Source of the DNA: CAIWHR01 sp963836265 | Lineage (GTDB): Bacteria > Pseudomonadota > Gammaproteobacteria > Burkholderiales > Casimicrobiaceae | DNA: 64,000 nt | Direction: 5' to 3' | Assembly: GCA_963836265.1 (NCBI GenBank) | Contig: CAWIIO010000001.1 | Location: 62,001-126,000, forward strand | Shown: piece after piece, positions 43,736 to 51,967 of the stretch | Layout: every line of letters begins with the position of its first letter | Numbering within the stretch: the first letter of the stretch is position 1 | Notes under the pieces: model-generated | Told to the model about the DNA's origin: nothing | Database searches by the model: none | What the model saw: the letters and a program-made list of their open reading frames with translations, nothing else | Program-made: the position numbers and the translations under genes

Positions 43736-46327
43736 ATGAGCCGCGACGCGGAAGGCGACGCGGCAGCCACCACGCTGGTGCAGGAAGCCGACCTCGGAGG
43801 GCGCACGCCTTCCGGGGCGGCCGCGCGGGTCGTCGCGTGGACCTGCCTTGCCTGGTCGCTGCTGCAGCTCTGGTACGCATCGCCACTCCCGTTCACGTTC
43901 AACGTCTTCGTTCTCAACTCGACCGAGATGCGCTCGCTGCATCTCGGCTTCGGCCTGTTCCTGGCCTACCTCGCCTTCCCGTTCGCCAAGCGCTCGCCGC
44001 GCAACCGCATCCCGCTGCAGGACTGGCTTCTCGCCGGCGTCGCGGCGTTCTGCGGCGCGTACCTGTTCCTGTTCTATCGCGAAATTTCCACCCGTCCGGG
44101 CGAGCCGACGATGTTCGACATGGTGTCGGCCGTGGTCGGCATGCTCCTGCTGCTCGAGGCGACCCGACGCGTCATCGGACCGCCGCTCGCGATCATCGCC
44201 ATCCTGATGCTGGCCTACGCCTTCGGCGGGCCGCACATGCCCGACGTGATCGCGCACAAGGGTGTCTCGCTGTCGAAGGCGGTCTCCCACTATTGGCTCA
44301 CGACCGAGGGCGTGTTCGGCGTAGCCTTGGGCGTCTCGGCGAGCTACATCTTCCTGTTCGTGTTGTTCGGATCGCTGCTCGAGAAAGCCGGCGCCGGCAA
44401 CTACTTCATCAAGGTCGCTTTCGCGCTGCTCGGCCATATGCGCGGCGGCCCGGCGAAGGCCGCCGTCGTGTCGTCGGGGCTCATGGGCATGATCTCGGGC
44501 TCCTCCGTCGCCAACGTCGTCACCTGCGGGACGTTCACGATCCCGCTGATGAAGCGCGTGGGCTACCCGGCCGAGAAGGCCGGCGCCATCGAAGTCGCCG
44601 CCGGCGTGGACGGGCAGATCATGCCGCCGGTGATGGGCGCGGCCGCGTTCCTGATGGCCGAATACGTGGGCGTCCCCTATTCCGAAATCGTCAAGAACGC
44701 GTTCCTGCCGGCGATCATCTCGTACATCGCTCTGTTCTATATCGTTCACCTGGAAGCGTGCAAGGCGGGCATCGCCGGCATACCGACGCACGCGACCTAT
44801 TCGCCGTGGCGGCGTCTGCTCGGCGTGCTGATGACCATCGCCGGCATCGTGATCGTCGCCAACGTCGTGTACTACGGACTGGGATGGCTCAAGCTGCTGC
44901 TCGGTGCGGCGGCGATCTGGGTCGTACTCGCCGCAATCGTCGTGGCCTACGTGCTGATCGTGCGCCAGGTTGCAGCCGAGCCGGACCTCACCATCGACGA
45001 TCCGAACGCGCCGGTGCTGACGCTGCCGCCGCTCAAGGAGACGTTGCTCGCCGGGCTCCATTTCCTGCTGCCGGTGGTCGTGCTCGTCTGGGCGCTGCTG
45101 GTCGAGGACTTGTCGCCGGGACTGGCCGCGTTCCACGCCACGGTGCTCTTGATCGTGATCCTCGTCACGCAGAGGCCATTGCTCGCATTCTTCCGCCACC
45201 AGCCGCGGACGCTCGCCGTGTTTCGCGCGGGCTTCGACGACCTGGTCGACGGACTCGAGCGCGGCGCCCGCAACATGATCGGCATCGCGCTCGCCACCGC
45301 CGCCGCGGGGATCGTCGTCGGGACCGTGACCGTGACGGGACTCGGCCTGGTGATGACCACGTTTGTCGAGACGGTGTCGGCTGGCAACATCATCGCGATG
45401 CTGCTGCTGGTGGCGTTCATCTGTCTGGTGCTCGGAATGGGCATGCCCACGACGGCGAGTTACATCGTCGTTTCCACGCTGATGGCGCCGGTGGTCGTCG
45501 AGCTGGGCGCACAGTCCGGCCTCGTCGTTCCGCTCGTTGCCGTGCACATGTTCGTGTTCTATTTCGGGTTGATGGCCGACGTCACTCCGCCGGTGGGACT
45601 CGCCTCGTTTGCGGCATCGGCGATCTCGCGTGCGGATCCCATTCGCACCGGGGTCACCGCCTTTTGGTACAGCAGCCGCACCGCCATCCTGCCGTTCATG
45701 TTCATCTTCAATCCGCAGCTGTTGATGATCGGCGTGGAGGGTTGGTTCCACCTGCTGGTGATCGTCGCGGCGGCGGTTGTTGCGATGCTCGCCTTCGCCG
45801 CCGGAACGCAGGGCTGGTTTCTGGCGCGCAGTCGCTGGTACGAATCGGCGCTCCTGCTGCTCGTGACGTTCACGCTGCTACGGCCTGGCTTCTGGCTCGA
45901 CCTCGCGGTACCGCCCTACCGCGTCCTGCCGCCTCAGTCGCTGATCGAGCGGGCCGCGTCGGCTCCTGCGGGCACCGGCCTGCGCGTCCGGATCGAAGGC
46001 ACGACGCTCGAAGGAAAGGAGGTCCGCAAGACGGTGCTGCTGCCGCTCGCGGACGAGGGCACCGGCGCGCAACGCATGGCCGGCGCCGGCCTGCGCGTAA
46101 TGGCGCTGCCCACCGGAACGCAAGTGATGTCGGTCGCGCTCAACAGCCCCGCCGACAAGGCGGGATTCGAGCAAGGCTTCATGGTGACCGGCGTCGAGAC
46201 CAGGACGGAACGCCCGGCAAAGGAATGGCTGTTTGTCCCGGCGCTTCTTGTGCTCGCCGCGGTGTTCCTGTTCCAGCGCCGACGCCTCCCCGCGCGCGGA
46301 GCGACCGTTACCGCGCCCGCCGGCTGA
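43736..46327 (+). CDS. TRAP transporter fused permease (DctQM) with DUF3394 C-terminus
   Basis: 863-residue permease uniting the small and large TRAP membrane subunits. The N-terminal region has the four-helix small-subunit part (to about 190), then the large subunit with the family stretches MISGSSVANVVTCGTFTIPL, AAGVDGQIMPPVMGAAAF, LGMGMPTTASYIV and ADVTPPVGLA. The C-terminal 120 residues form a soluble PDZ-like DUF3394 part (SPADKAGFEQGFMV) before a last helix. TAXI proteins pair with such fused permeases. It uses an ion gradient, probably Na+. Confidence 0.92.
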   Translation: MSRDAEGDAAATTLVQEADLGGRTPSGAAARVVAWTCLAWSLLQLWYASPLPFTFNVFVLNSTEMRSLHLGFGLFLAYLAFPFAKRSPRNRIPLQDWLLAGVAAFCGAYLFLFYREISTRPGEPTMFDMVSAVVGMLLLLEATRRVIGPPLAIIAILMLAYAFGGPHMPDVIAHKGVSLSKAVSHYWLTTEGVFGVALGVSASYIFLFVLFGSLLEKAGAGNYFIKVAFALLGHMRGGPAKAAVVSSGLMGMISGSSVANVVTCGTFTIPLMKRVGYPAEKAGAIEVAAGVDGQIMPPVMGAAAFLMAEYVGVPYSEIVKNAFLPAIISYIALFYIVHLEACKAGIAGIPTHATYSPWRRLLGVLMTIAGIVIVANVVYYGLGWLKLLLGAAAIWVVLAAIVVAYVLIVRQVAAEPDLTIDDPNAPVLTLPPLKETLLAGLHFLLPVVVLVWALLVEDLSPGLAAFHATVLLIVILVTQRPLLAFFRHQPRTLAVFRAGFDDLVDGLERGARNMIGIALATAAAGIVVGTVTVTGLGLVMTTFVETVSAGNIIAMLLLVAFICLVLGMGMPTTASYIVVSTLMAPVVVELGAQSGLVVPLVAVHMFVFYFGLMADVTPPVGLASFAASAISRADPIRTGVTAFWYSSRTAILPFMFIFNPQLLMIGVEGWFHLLVIVAAAVVAMLAFAAGTQGWFLARSRWYESALLLLVTFTLLRPGFWLDLAVPPYRVLPPQSLIERAASAPAGTGLRVRIEGTTLEGKEVRKTVLLPLADEGTGAQRMAGAGLRVMALPTGTQVMSVALNSPADKAGFEQGFMVTGVETRTERPAKEWLFVPALLVLAAVFLFQRRRLPARGATVTAPAG

Positions 46328-46383
46328 GCTTTTCCGTCCACGCTGCGATTCGCTCGCGCAGCACGACCTGTGCACTGGAGGCC

Positions 46384-46920
46384 ATGCTTTCCCACCGGAA
46401 GATCCGCTACGCAGCACAAGGCATCGCACGCCTCGCGTGGTGCGCGGGCGGCGCCGCGGCCGCGCTCGGGCTCGTCCTGTGGCTGGTGGACCCGCTCTCG
46501 TCACCGCTGCTGCTCGCTTCGTTCGGCGGCACGTCCGTCTTTCTGTTCGGCCTGACCCGTGCGCCGGCGGCGCAGCCGCGCGCGCTCTTCGGTGGCCACC
46601 TGATCGGCGCGCTGGTGGGGATCGCGTGCTTCCAGCTGTTGGGCGACGCGATCTGGGTCTACCTTCTCGCGCTTGCGCTGACGCTGGTCCTGATGCTGGT
46701 GACCGGCACCGTTCATCCCCCTGCCGGCGCCAACTCGATCATCGTGATGCACGCGCACGCGGGGTTCCTCGCCGTGTTCGATCCCGTACTTTTCGGAGCG
46801 GTCGTCCTCGCGCTCTTTGCGGCCGCCTGGACCCGGGTCATCCCCGGCACCATCCGCTATCCGTTCAGCTGGCTCGAAAAATCTCCGCCGTCGCTGTTCT
46901 GGGGCGGGTGGGTCGAATGA
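46384..46920 (+). CDS. HPP family membrane protein
   Basis: 178 residues with about four to five transmembrane helices and the HPP motif TVHPPAGAN, by which the family is named. Some HPP proteins transport nitrite in plants and cyanobacteria; bacterial roles are not settled. CTGGAGG lies just before the ATG. It follows the TRAP genes after 56 bp, and co-transcription is possible but a functional link is not evident. Confidence 0.82.
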   Translation: MLSHRKIRYAAQGIARLAWCAGGAAAALGLVLWLVDPLSSPLLLASFGGTSVFLFGLTRAPAAQPRALFGGHLIGALVGIACFQLLGDAIWVYLLALALTLVLMLVTGTVHPPAGANSIIVMHAHAGFLAVFDPVLFGAVVLALFAAAWTRVIPGTIRYPFSWLEKSPPSLFWGGWVE

Positions 46921-46983
46921 GCCGACCGTTCGCGACACGCAGTAAGGCGATAGGGCCAGGGGCCCTGCGGTGGCCGATCGCCG

Positions 46984-47169
46984 CTATCGATCCGCGGGAC
47001 CGATAGCGAAACGCGCGCGTCGGCGCCCATTGACAACGGCGAGCAGGTTCTCTGCAAGACTGCGGGCCCCGCGCACCGCGAACCGTGCAATCGGCGGCGC
47101 AACCTCTCGGTCATAGCCGCTCCTCGCGAGCGCGCAGTCGCCGATCGCCCAGAGTCCCGAGCCGCCCGG
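46984..47169 (-). pseudogene. C-terminal fragment of an FAD/NAD(P)-dependent oxidoreductase
   Basis: The minus strand encodes about 61 residues ending in a stop: GLWAIGDCALARSGY, APPIARFAVRGARSLAENLL and a basic tail. The GDCA motif that contacts FAD, followed by a PP..A.FAVR..R.LAENL helix, is the signature of the C-terminal FAD region in NDH-2-type and related pyridine nucleotide oxidoreductases. Nothing recognisable precedes it; the 3-hydroxybutyrate dehydrogenase remnant starts on the opposite strand 55 bp away. It is a leftover of a gene of about 400 codons. Confidence 0.55.
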
Positions 47170-47224
47170 CTTCGGCGGCGATTCGTCTTCGAGCCCTCCA
47201 TTCACGTATCCAAAGGACTTCGTC

Positions 47225-47923
47225 ATGTTCAAGGGAAGTACTGCGTTGGTCACGGGATCCACCAGCGGCATCGGTCTCGGCATCGCCGCGGCGTTCGCGG
47301 CCAGGGGCGCCAACGTGATCCTGAACGGCTTCGGCGACGCCGCCGAAATCGACGCGCTTCGCGCGTGGCTCGCCGAATTCGGCACCGTGGACATCCTCGT
47401 CAACAATGCCGGCATCCAGTTCGTCGCGCCCCATCGACGAGTTTTCCGGTCGCCCGATGGGACGCCATCATCGCGCTCAATCTGACGGCGTCGTTCCACA
47501 CGATCCGCCTTGCGCTGCCGGCGATGAAGGCGACGAAGCGGGGTCGGATTCTCAATATCGCCTCGGCACACGCGCTCGTGGCGAGCCCGTTCAAGTCCGC
47601 CTACGTCGCGGCGAAGCACGCGATCGCAGGTCTCACCAAGACCGTCGCACTGGAGGTCGCGACGCAGGGCATCACGACGAACGCGATCTGCCCTGGGTAC
47701 GTTTGGACGCCGCTCGTCGAGAATCAGATTCCCGATACCGCGAAAGCGCGCGGCCTCACCGAGGATCAGGTGATCAACGACGTGCTGCTGTACGCGCAGC
47801 CGACCAAGCAGTTCGTCCCGGTCGGCGAAGTCGCAGCGCTTGCCGTCTTTCCTCGCGAGCGACGAGGCGGCGTCGATCACCGGTGCCGTCATTTCGATCG
47901 ACGGCGGCTGGAGGGCGCAGTAG
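47225..47923 (+). pseudogene. bdhA: broken 3-hydroxybutyrate dehydrogenase (short-chain dehydrogenase)
   Basis: The start STALVTGSTSGIGLGIA and NGFGDAAEIDAL match BdhA, an NAD-dependent enzyme of polyhydroxybutyrate breakdown. About 30-35 codons are missing between LRA and FGTVDILVNNAGIQ, removing part of the NAD pocket. The frame is then lost by single extra bases in a C-run (47429-47432) and a T-run (47442-47445), is read again through RWDAIIALNL and SAYVAAKHAIAGLTK, and is lost once more at a T-run (47848-47850), after which FLASDEAASITGAVISIDGG continues to the stop. The catalytic SAYVAAK tyrosine and lysine are still visible, but the gene cannot make a normal enzyme. Confidence 0.82.
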
Positions 47924-48011
47924 TGAACACGTGGACGGGATGATGGCGGGAGCAGCGCGAACAAAGCAGGGTGGTCGCGCCAAGACCTGCGCGCTTCCGG
48001 CGACGGGACGA

Positions 48012-48998
48012 TCACTCGGCGCGCGAGCGCCGATGATGCAGCGAGGACTTCGGCCGATTGCGGCACTGCGCGGCGCTGTCCGTCGCGTGGATCGGCTCGA
48101 AAAATACCCATGTCGCCTGCGGAAATTCGGCCTGCAGCGCCGCTTTGCAATTCGCGATCGCCCTGACCAGATCGGCGCTGCTCGCGCCGGCGTGCATCCG
48201 GGCCTGCACGGCGACCATCAGCTCCTCCCCATGCTGCATGGTGACGAGATCGCGTATTTCGACGACCTCGGGCTGCGACTTGAGAAATGCGCGCATGGCG
48301 CGACGGGTGTGCGGCGGCGCGCTTTCGCCGATCAGAAGGCTCTTGATCTCCGCGGCGAGCCCGGACGCCACGATCATGAGGAGCGCGCCGATGGCGACGC
48401 TTCCCAGCGCATCGTAGACGGGATTGTCCGTGGCGATCGTCGCAACGAGCGCGACGAGCGCGAGGCACAGACCTGTGATCGCCGCCAGGTCCTCGGCCAG
48501 CACGACGATGAGCTCGCTGTGCCGTGTCTCGCGAAACCAGCGCCAGAGCGTCCGGTCGCCGCGTATTTTGCCGACCTGCCGCAGCGCCACGCGAAGCGAC
48601 AGGCCTTCCGTGGCCATGGCGAAAAGTACGATGGCCACGGCGAGCCAGGGCGCCTCGACCGGCGCCGGCGCGTGCAGCTTGTGAACGCCCTCGTAGATCG
48701 AGAACAGGCCGCCGAGGCTGAAGAGCAGAAGGGCGACGACGAACGACCAAAAATAGGTCGCGCGGCCGTGGCCGAGAGGATGATGCGCCGAAGGCGGCGT
48801 GCGCGCCTGCTTGCGCCCCAGCAGCAGGAGGCCTTCGTTGCCCGAATCCGCCAGCGAATGGAGGCTCTCGGCGAGGAGCGCGCCCGACCCGGTGTAGAGC
48901 GCGCCGCCGAGCTTGACCGCGGCGATGGCGAGGTTGGCGCCGAGGGCGTACAGAATTGAGCGCGCCGTATCCGGACGGAGGGAGGGGGAAGTCGACAT
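48012..48998 (-). CDS. cation diffusion facilitator (CDF) family metal transporter
   Basis: 328 residues: six hydrophobic segments, the metal-site motif SLHSLADSGNE in the second helix, the second site in the AEDLAAITG helix, and a cytosolic C-terminal domain (about 220-310). CDF proteins export zinc, cadmium, iron or manganese by proton exchange. The HxxxD/DxxxD pattern here (H47-D51 type and DLAA) differs from the classic zinc HD-HD, so the metal is uncertain. Confidence 0.87.
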   Translation of the reverse strand: MSTSPSLRPDTARSILYALGANLAIAAVKLGGALYTGSGALLAESLHSLADSGNEGLLLLGRKQARTPPSAHHPLGHGRATYFWSFVVALLLFSLGGLFSIYEGVHKLHAPAPVEAPWLAVAIVLFAMATEGLSLRVALRQVGKIRGDRTLWRWFRETRHSELIVVLAEDLAAITGLCLALVALVATIATDNPVYDALGSVAIGALLMIVASGLAAEIKSLLIGESAPPHTRRAMRAFLKSQPEVVEIRDLVTMQHGEELMVAVQARMHAGASSADLVRAIANCKAALQAEFPQATWVFFEPIHATDSAAQCRNRPKSSLHHRRSRAE

Positions 48999-49051
48999 GG
49001 GATCCGGATCCGTTGTGAAAATCGCCGTGGCGCGAAATCGCGGCCGCCGCG

Positions 49052-50572
49052 TCAGGCGGAGTGCCCGCCGCGCTCATCCGCCGACGTGCCGGCCCCCCGC
49101 TCCGCCGACAGCGGCAGCGCGACGCGCTCGAGCGATGTCCGCTCGGCATCGACGCCAAGCCACCCCTCGACCGCCGCGGCGGCCAACATCAGAACCGCGC
49201 CGAACGCATAGCCGTAGAACACCGCCTCGCGCGAGCCGGTGCCGATCAGCGTGCCGAACAGCCACGGGGCGGCGGCGCCGCCGACCAGCGTGCCCAGCGC
49301 GAAGAACAGGGCGATCGAGATCGCGCGGAGCTCGAGAGGAAAGAGCTCGCTTACCGTGAGATAGGCGGCGCTCGCAGCGGCAGAAGCAAAGAAGAAGATC
49401 GCCGCCCACAGCAGCGTCTGCTCCTGCGCGTTCAAACCTTCGCGAGCGAAGAGCGCCCCGGTCAGCAACAGCAGCAGGCCGCTGATCGTGTACGTCGCCG
49501 AGATGCAAATCCGGCGCCCGATCGTGTCGAAGAAACGTCCGAGGAGCAGCGGACCGAGGAAATTGCCGACCGCAAACGGAAACAGGTAGAGCCCGGTGTC
49601 GCCTTCGGGCACCGCGTAGAAGCGCACGAGCACCAGCGCGTAGGTGAAGAAGATCGCGTTGTAGAGGAACGATTGCGAGCCGATCAGCGTGAGCCCCAGG
49701 ACGGCGCGGCGCGGATACCGGCGGAACAGCGTTTCGACGACGTCGGCCATGTCGACGTGGTGCCGCCGATGAATGACGAGGTAGTCTTCGGGCGCCGCTT
49801 CCACAGGCTCTTTCTCGGGCGCCGCAAGAAGCCGCCCTTCGAGCTCCGCCATCACCTCCTCGGCACGGGCGTGCTGACCATGGATCACAAGCCACCGCGG
49901 GCTCTCCGGCACGTGCCGGCGCGCCACGAGCACCATTGCACCCAACGCGGCACCAATGCCAAAACCGAGGCGCCAGCCGATGTCGACCGGAAATCGCGCG
50001 GCATCAAGCAGCACCGCCGTCGCGAGCGAGCCTCCCGCCGCGCCGATCCAGTAGCTGCCGTTGATGAAAAGGTTCACCTGGCCGCGCACGCGCGCCGGGA
50101 TGAGCTCGTCGATCGCGGAATTGATCGCCGCGTATTCGCCTCCGATGCCGAATCCGGTGATCCAGCGGAACGTTGCCATGCTCCAGAAATCCCACGCGAA
50201 CGCCGTCAGCAGCGTGCCCCCGAGATAGACCGCCAGCGTAGCGAAGAAAAGCCGCTTGCGACCATGGCGATCGGTCAGGTATCCGCAGGCGAGCGCGCCC
50301 AGCACCGCTCCCAGCACGTAGGCCGACGCGGCTGCGCCGACGCGGGCACTGGTCAGGCCGAGCGACGCGGGGTTTTGCCACACCGCGCCGACGGCGCCGG
50401 TCAGCGTGACCTCGAGACCGTCGATCGCCCAGCTCGCACCCAGCGCGACGACGACGAGCCAATGGAAACGGCCCCATGGGAGCCGATCCAGCCGGGCGTG
50501 AATATTGGTCCGAATCGATCCCGCCCCCGGTCCGAGCGCTTCGCGCCTCGGTCCTGGGCCTGCGTTGCTCAT
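49052..50572 (-). CDS. MFS transporter, sugar porter/metabolite:H+ symporter type
   Basis: 506-residue twelve-helix transporter. Signatures are motif A as YLTDRHGRKRLFF, the RWITGFGIGGEYAAIN helix and PESPRWLVIHG at the central loop, all typical of the sugar/metabolite symporter superfamily. The ATG at 50572 overlaps the stop of the GH1 gene (ATGA), making it the last gene of the glucan operon. It may carry glucose, a disaccharide or a product out of or into the cytoplasm. Confidence 0.87.
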   Translation of the reverse strand: MSNAGPGPRREALGPGAGSIRTNIHARLDRLPWGRFHWLVVVALGASWAIDGLEVTLTGAVGAVWQNPASLGLTSARVGAAASAYVLGAVLGALACGYLTDRHGRKRLFFATLAVYLGGTLLTAFAWDFWSMATFRWITGFGIGGEYAAINSAIDELIPARVRGQVNLFINGSYWIGAAGGSLATAVLLDAARFPVDIGWRLGFGIGAALGAMVLVARRHVPESPRWLVIHGQHARAEEVMAELEGRLLAAPEKEPVEAAPEDYLVIHRRHHVDMADVVETLFRRYPRRAVLGLTLIGSQSFLYNAIFFTYALVLVRFYAVPEGDTGLYLFPFAVGNFLGPLLLGRFFDTIGRRICISATYTISGLLLLLTGALFAREGLNAQEQTLLWAAIFFFASAAASAAYLTVSELFPLELRAISIALFFALGTLVGGAAAPWLFGTLIGTGSREAVFYGYAFGAVLMLAAAAVEGWLGVDAERTSLERVALPLSAERGAGTSADERGGHSA

Positions 50573-51939
50573 GGCGAGAGGGGCGGGTCGACGATCACAC
50601 CGTTCGTAGCTACGACCTGCGAATAGAAGCGGGCGCTGTCCTTCGGCGTGCGCTCCTGGGTCTCGAAGTCGACGTGGACGATGCCGAAGCGCATCGAATA
50701 GCCGAGCGACCACTCGAAATTGTCAAGGAGCGACCAGACGAAGTAGCCGCGGACGTCGACGCCGGCCGCGAGCGCCTCACGAACCGCGGCAATGTGCTTG
50801 CGCAAATACGCACAACGCAGCGGATCCGCAACGCGCCCGCCTTCGGCCACCGGGGGATCGAAGAATGCCGCGCCGTTCTCGGTGACGTAGATCGGTGGAT
50901 TTCCGTAGCGTTCCTTCACTGCGAGCAGCGCCTCGGTCAGCGCGGCCGGACAAACCTCCCATCCCGTCAGCGTGTAGGTCGCCCGCTTCTGCCGCACCGC
51001 CGCGGCACGAAGCGGCCAGACACTGGCGTCGAAGCGCGTGACGGTACGCGTATAGTAGTTGACGCCCACGAAATCGATCGGCTGCCGGATGAGAGCCTGA
51101 TCGGCAGCCGGCCACGACGGCCACGCCTCGCCGAAGATGTTCGCGAGCTCGGGCGGATACTCGCCGAGCAGGACGGGATCGAGATATTGGCGGTTCATGT
51201 AGGCGTCCGCGCGGGCTGCGGCCTCGCGGTCCTCGGCACTATCGGACGCCGGATGTTTGGGCTCCAGGTTCACCACGATGCCGATCCGATGCCGGCCCTC
51301 GCTGCGATAGGCCTGCACGGCCGCACCGTGCGCACACAACAATCGATGCGTGGCGAGCGGCGCCTCGAAGCGGTTGCGGTGCCCAGGCGCGAGCGCGCCA
51401 TGCAGATAACCGCCATCGGTGACGACCCACGGCTCGTTCAACGTCGCCCACAACGGGACGCGATCGTCGAGCGCCCGAAACAGGATCGTCGCGTAATCCG
51501 CGAACCACTTCGCAACATCGGGGTTGAGCCAGCCGCCCAGGTCGTCGAGCGCCGCGGGGAGATCCCAGTGGTAGAGCGTGACCATCGGCACGATGCCGCT
51601 TTCGAGCAACGCGTCGACCAGGCGATCGTAGAAGTCGAGGCCCGCGCGATTCACCGCTCCCCGGCCGCGCGGCAATACGCGGCTCCACGAAACGCTGAAC
51701 CGATAGGCTTTGAGCCCGAGCGCGCGCATCAGCGAGACATCGTCGCGCCAGCGCCGATAATGATCGCAAGCGACGTCGCCCGTATCGCCGTCGCGGACCA
51801 TGTCGGGCGTGTGACAGAAGCGCTGCCAGATCGAGGGTCCGGCTCCATCGGCGAGCGGCGAGCCTTCGATCTGGTACGCCGACGTGGCGCCGCCCCAGAG
51901 GAACTCGCGAGGAAACTCGATGTGCGGTGTCGGGGTCAT
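50569..51939 (-). CDS. GH1 family beta-glucosidase
   Basis: 456-residue retaining glycosidase. The acid/base glutamate is E169 (TLNEPW) and the nucleophile E354 (YVTENGAAFF). The start FPREFLWGGATSAYQIEGS is typical of family 1, and no signal peptide is present, so it acts in the cytoplasm. In this operon it probably hydrolyses imported short beta-glucosides (such as sophorose and sophoro-oligosaccharides) to glucose. It follows the discoidin protein gene by 28 bp. Confidence 0.93.
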   Translation of the reverse strand: MTPTPHIEFPREFLWGGATSAYQIEGSPLADGAGPSIWQRFCHTPDMVRDGDTGDVACDHYRRWRDDVSLMRALGLKAYRFSVSWSRVLPRGRGAVNRAGLDFYDRLVDALLESGIVPMVTLYHWDLPAALDDLGGWLNPDVAKWFADYATILFRALDDRVPLWATLNEPWVVTDGGYLHGALAPGHRNRFEAPLATHRLLCAHGAAVQAYRSEGRHRIGIVVNLEPKHPASDSAEDREAAARADAYMNRQYLDPVLLGEYPPELANIFGEAWPSWPAADQALIRQPIDFVGVNYYTRTVTRFDASVWPLRAAAVRQKRATYTLTGWEVCPAALTEALLAVKERYGNPPIYVTENGAAFFDPPVAEGGRVADPLRCAYLRKHIAAVREALAAGVDVRGYFVWSLLDNFEWSLGYSMRFGIVHVDFETQERTPKDSARFYSQVVATNGVIVDPPLSP

Positions 51940-51967
51940 CGCCTTTGAATCCGTGTGTCGGCCTCGC

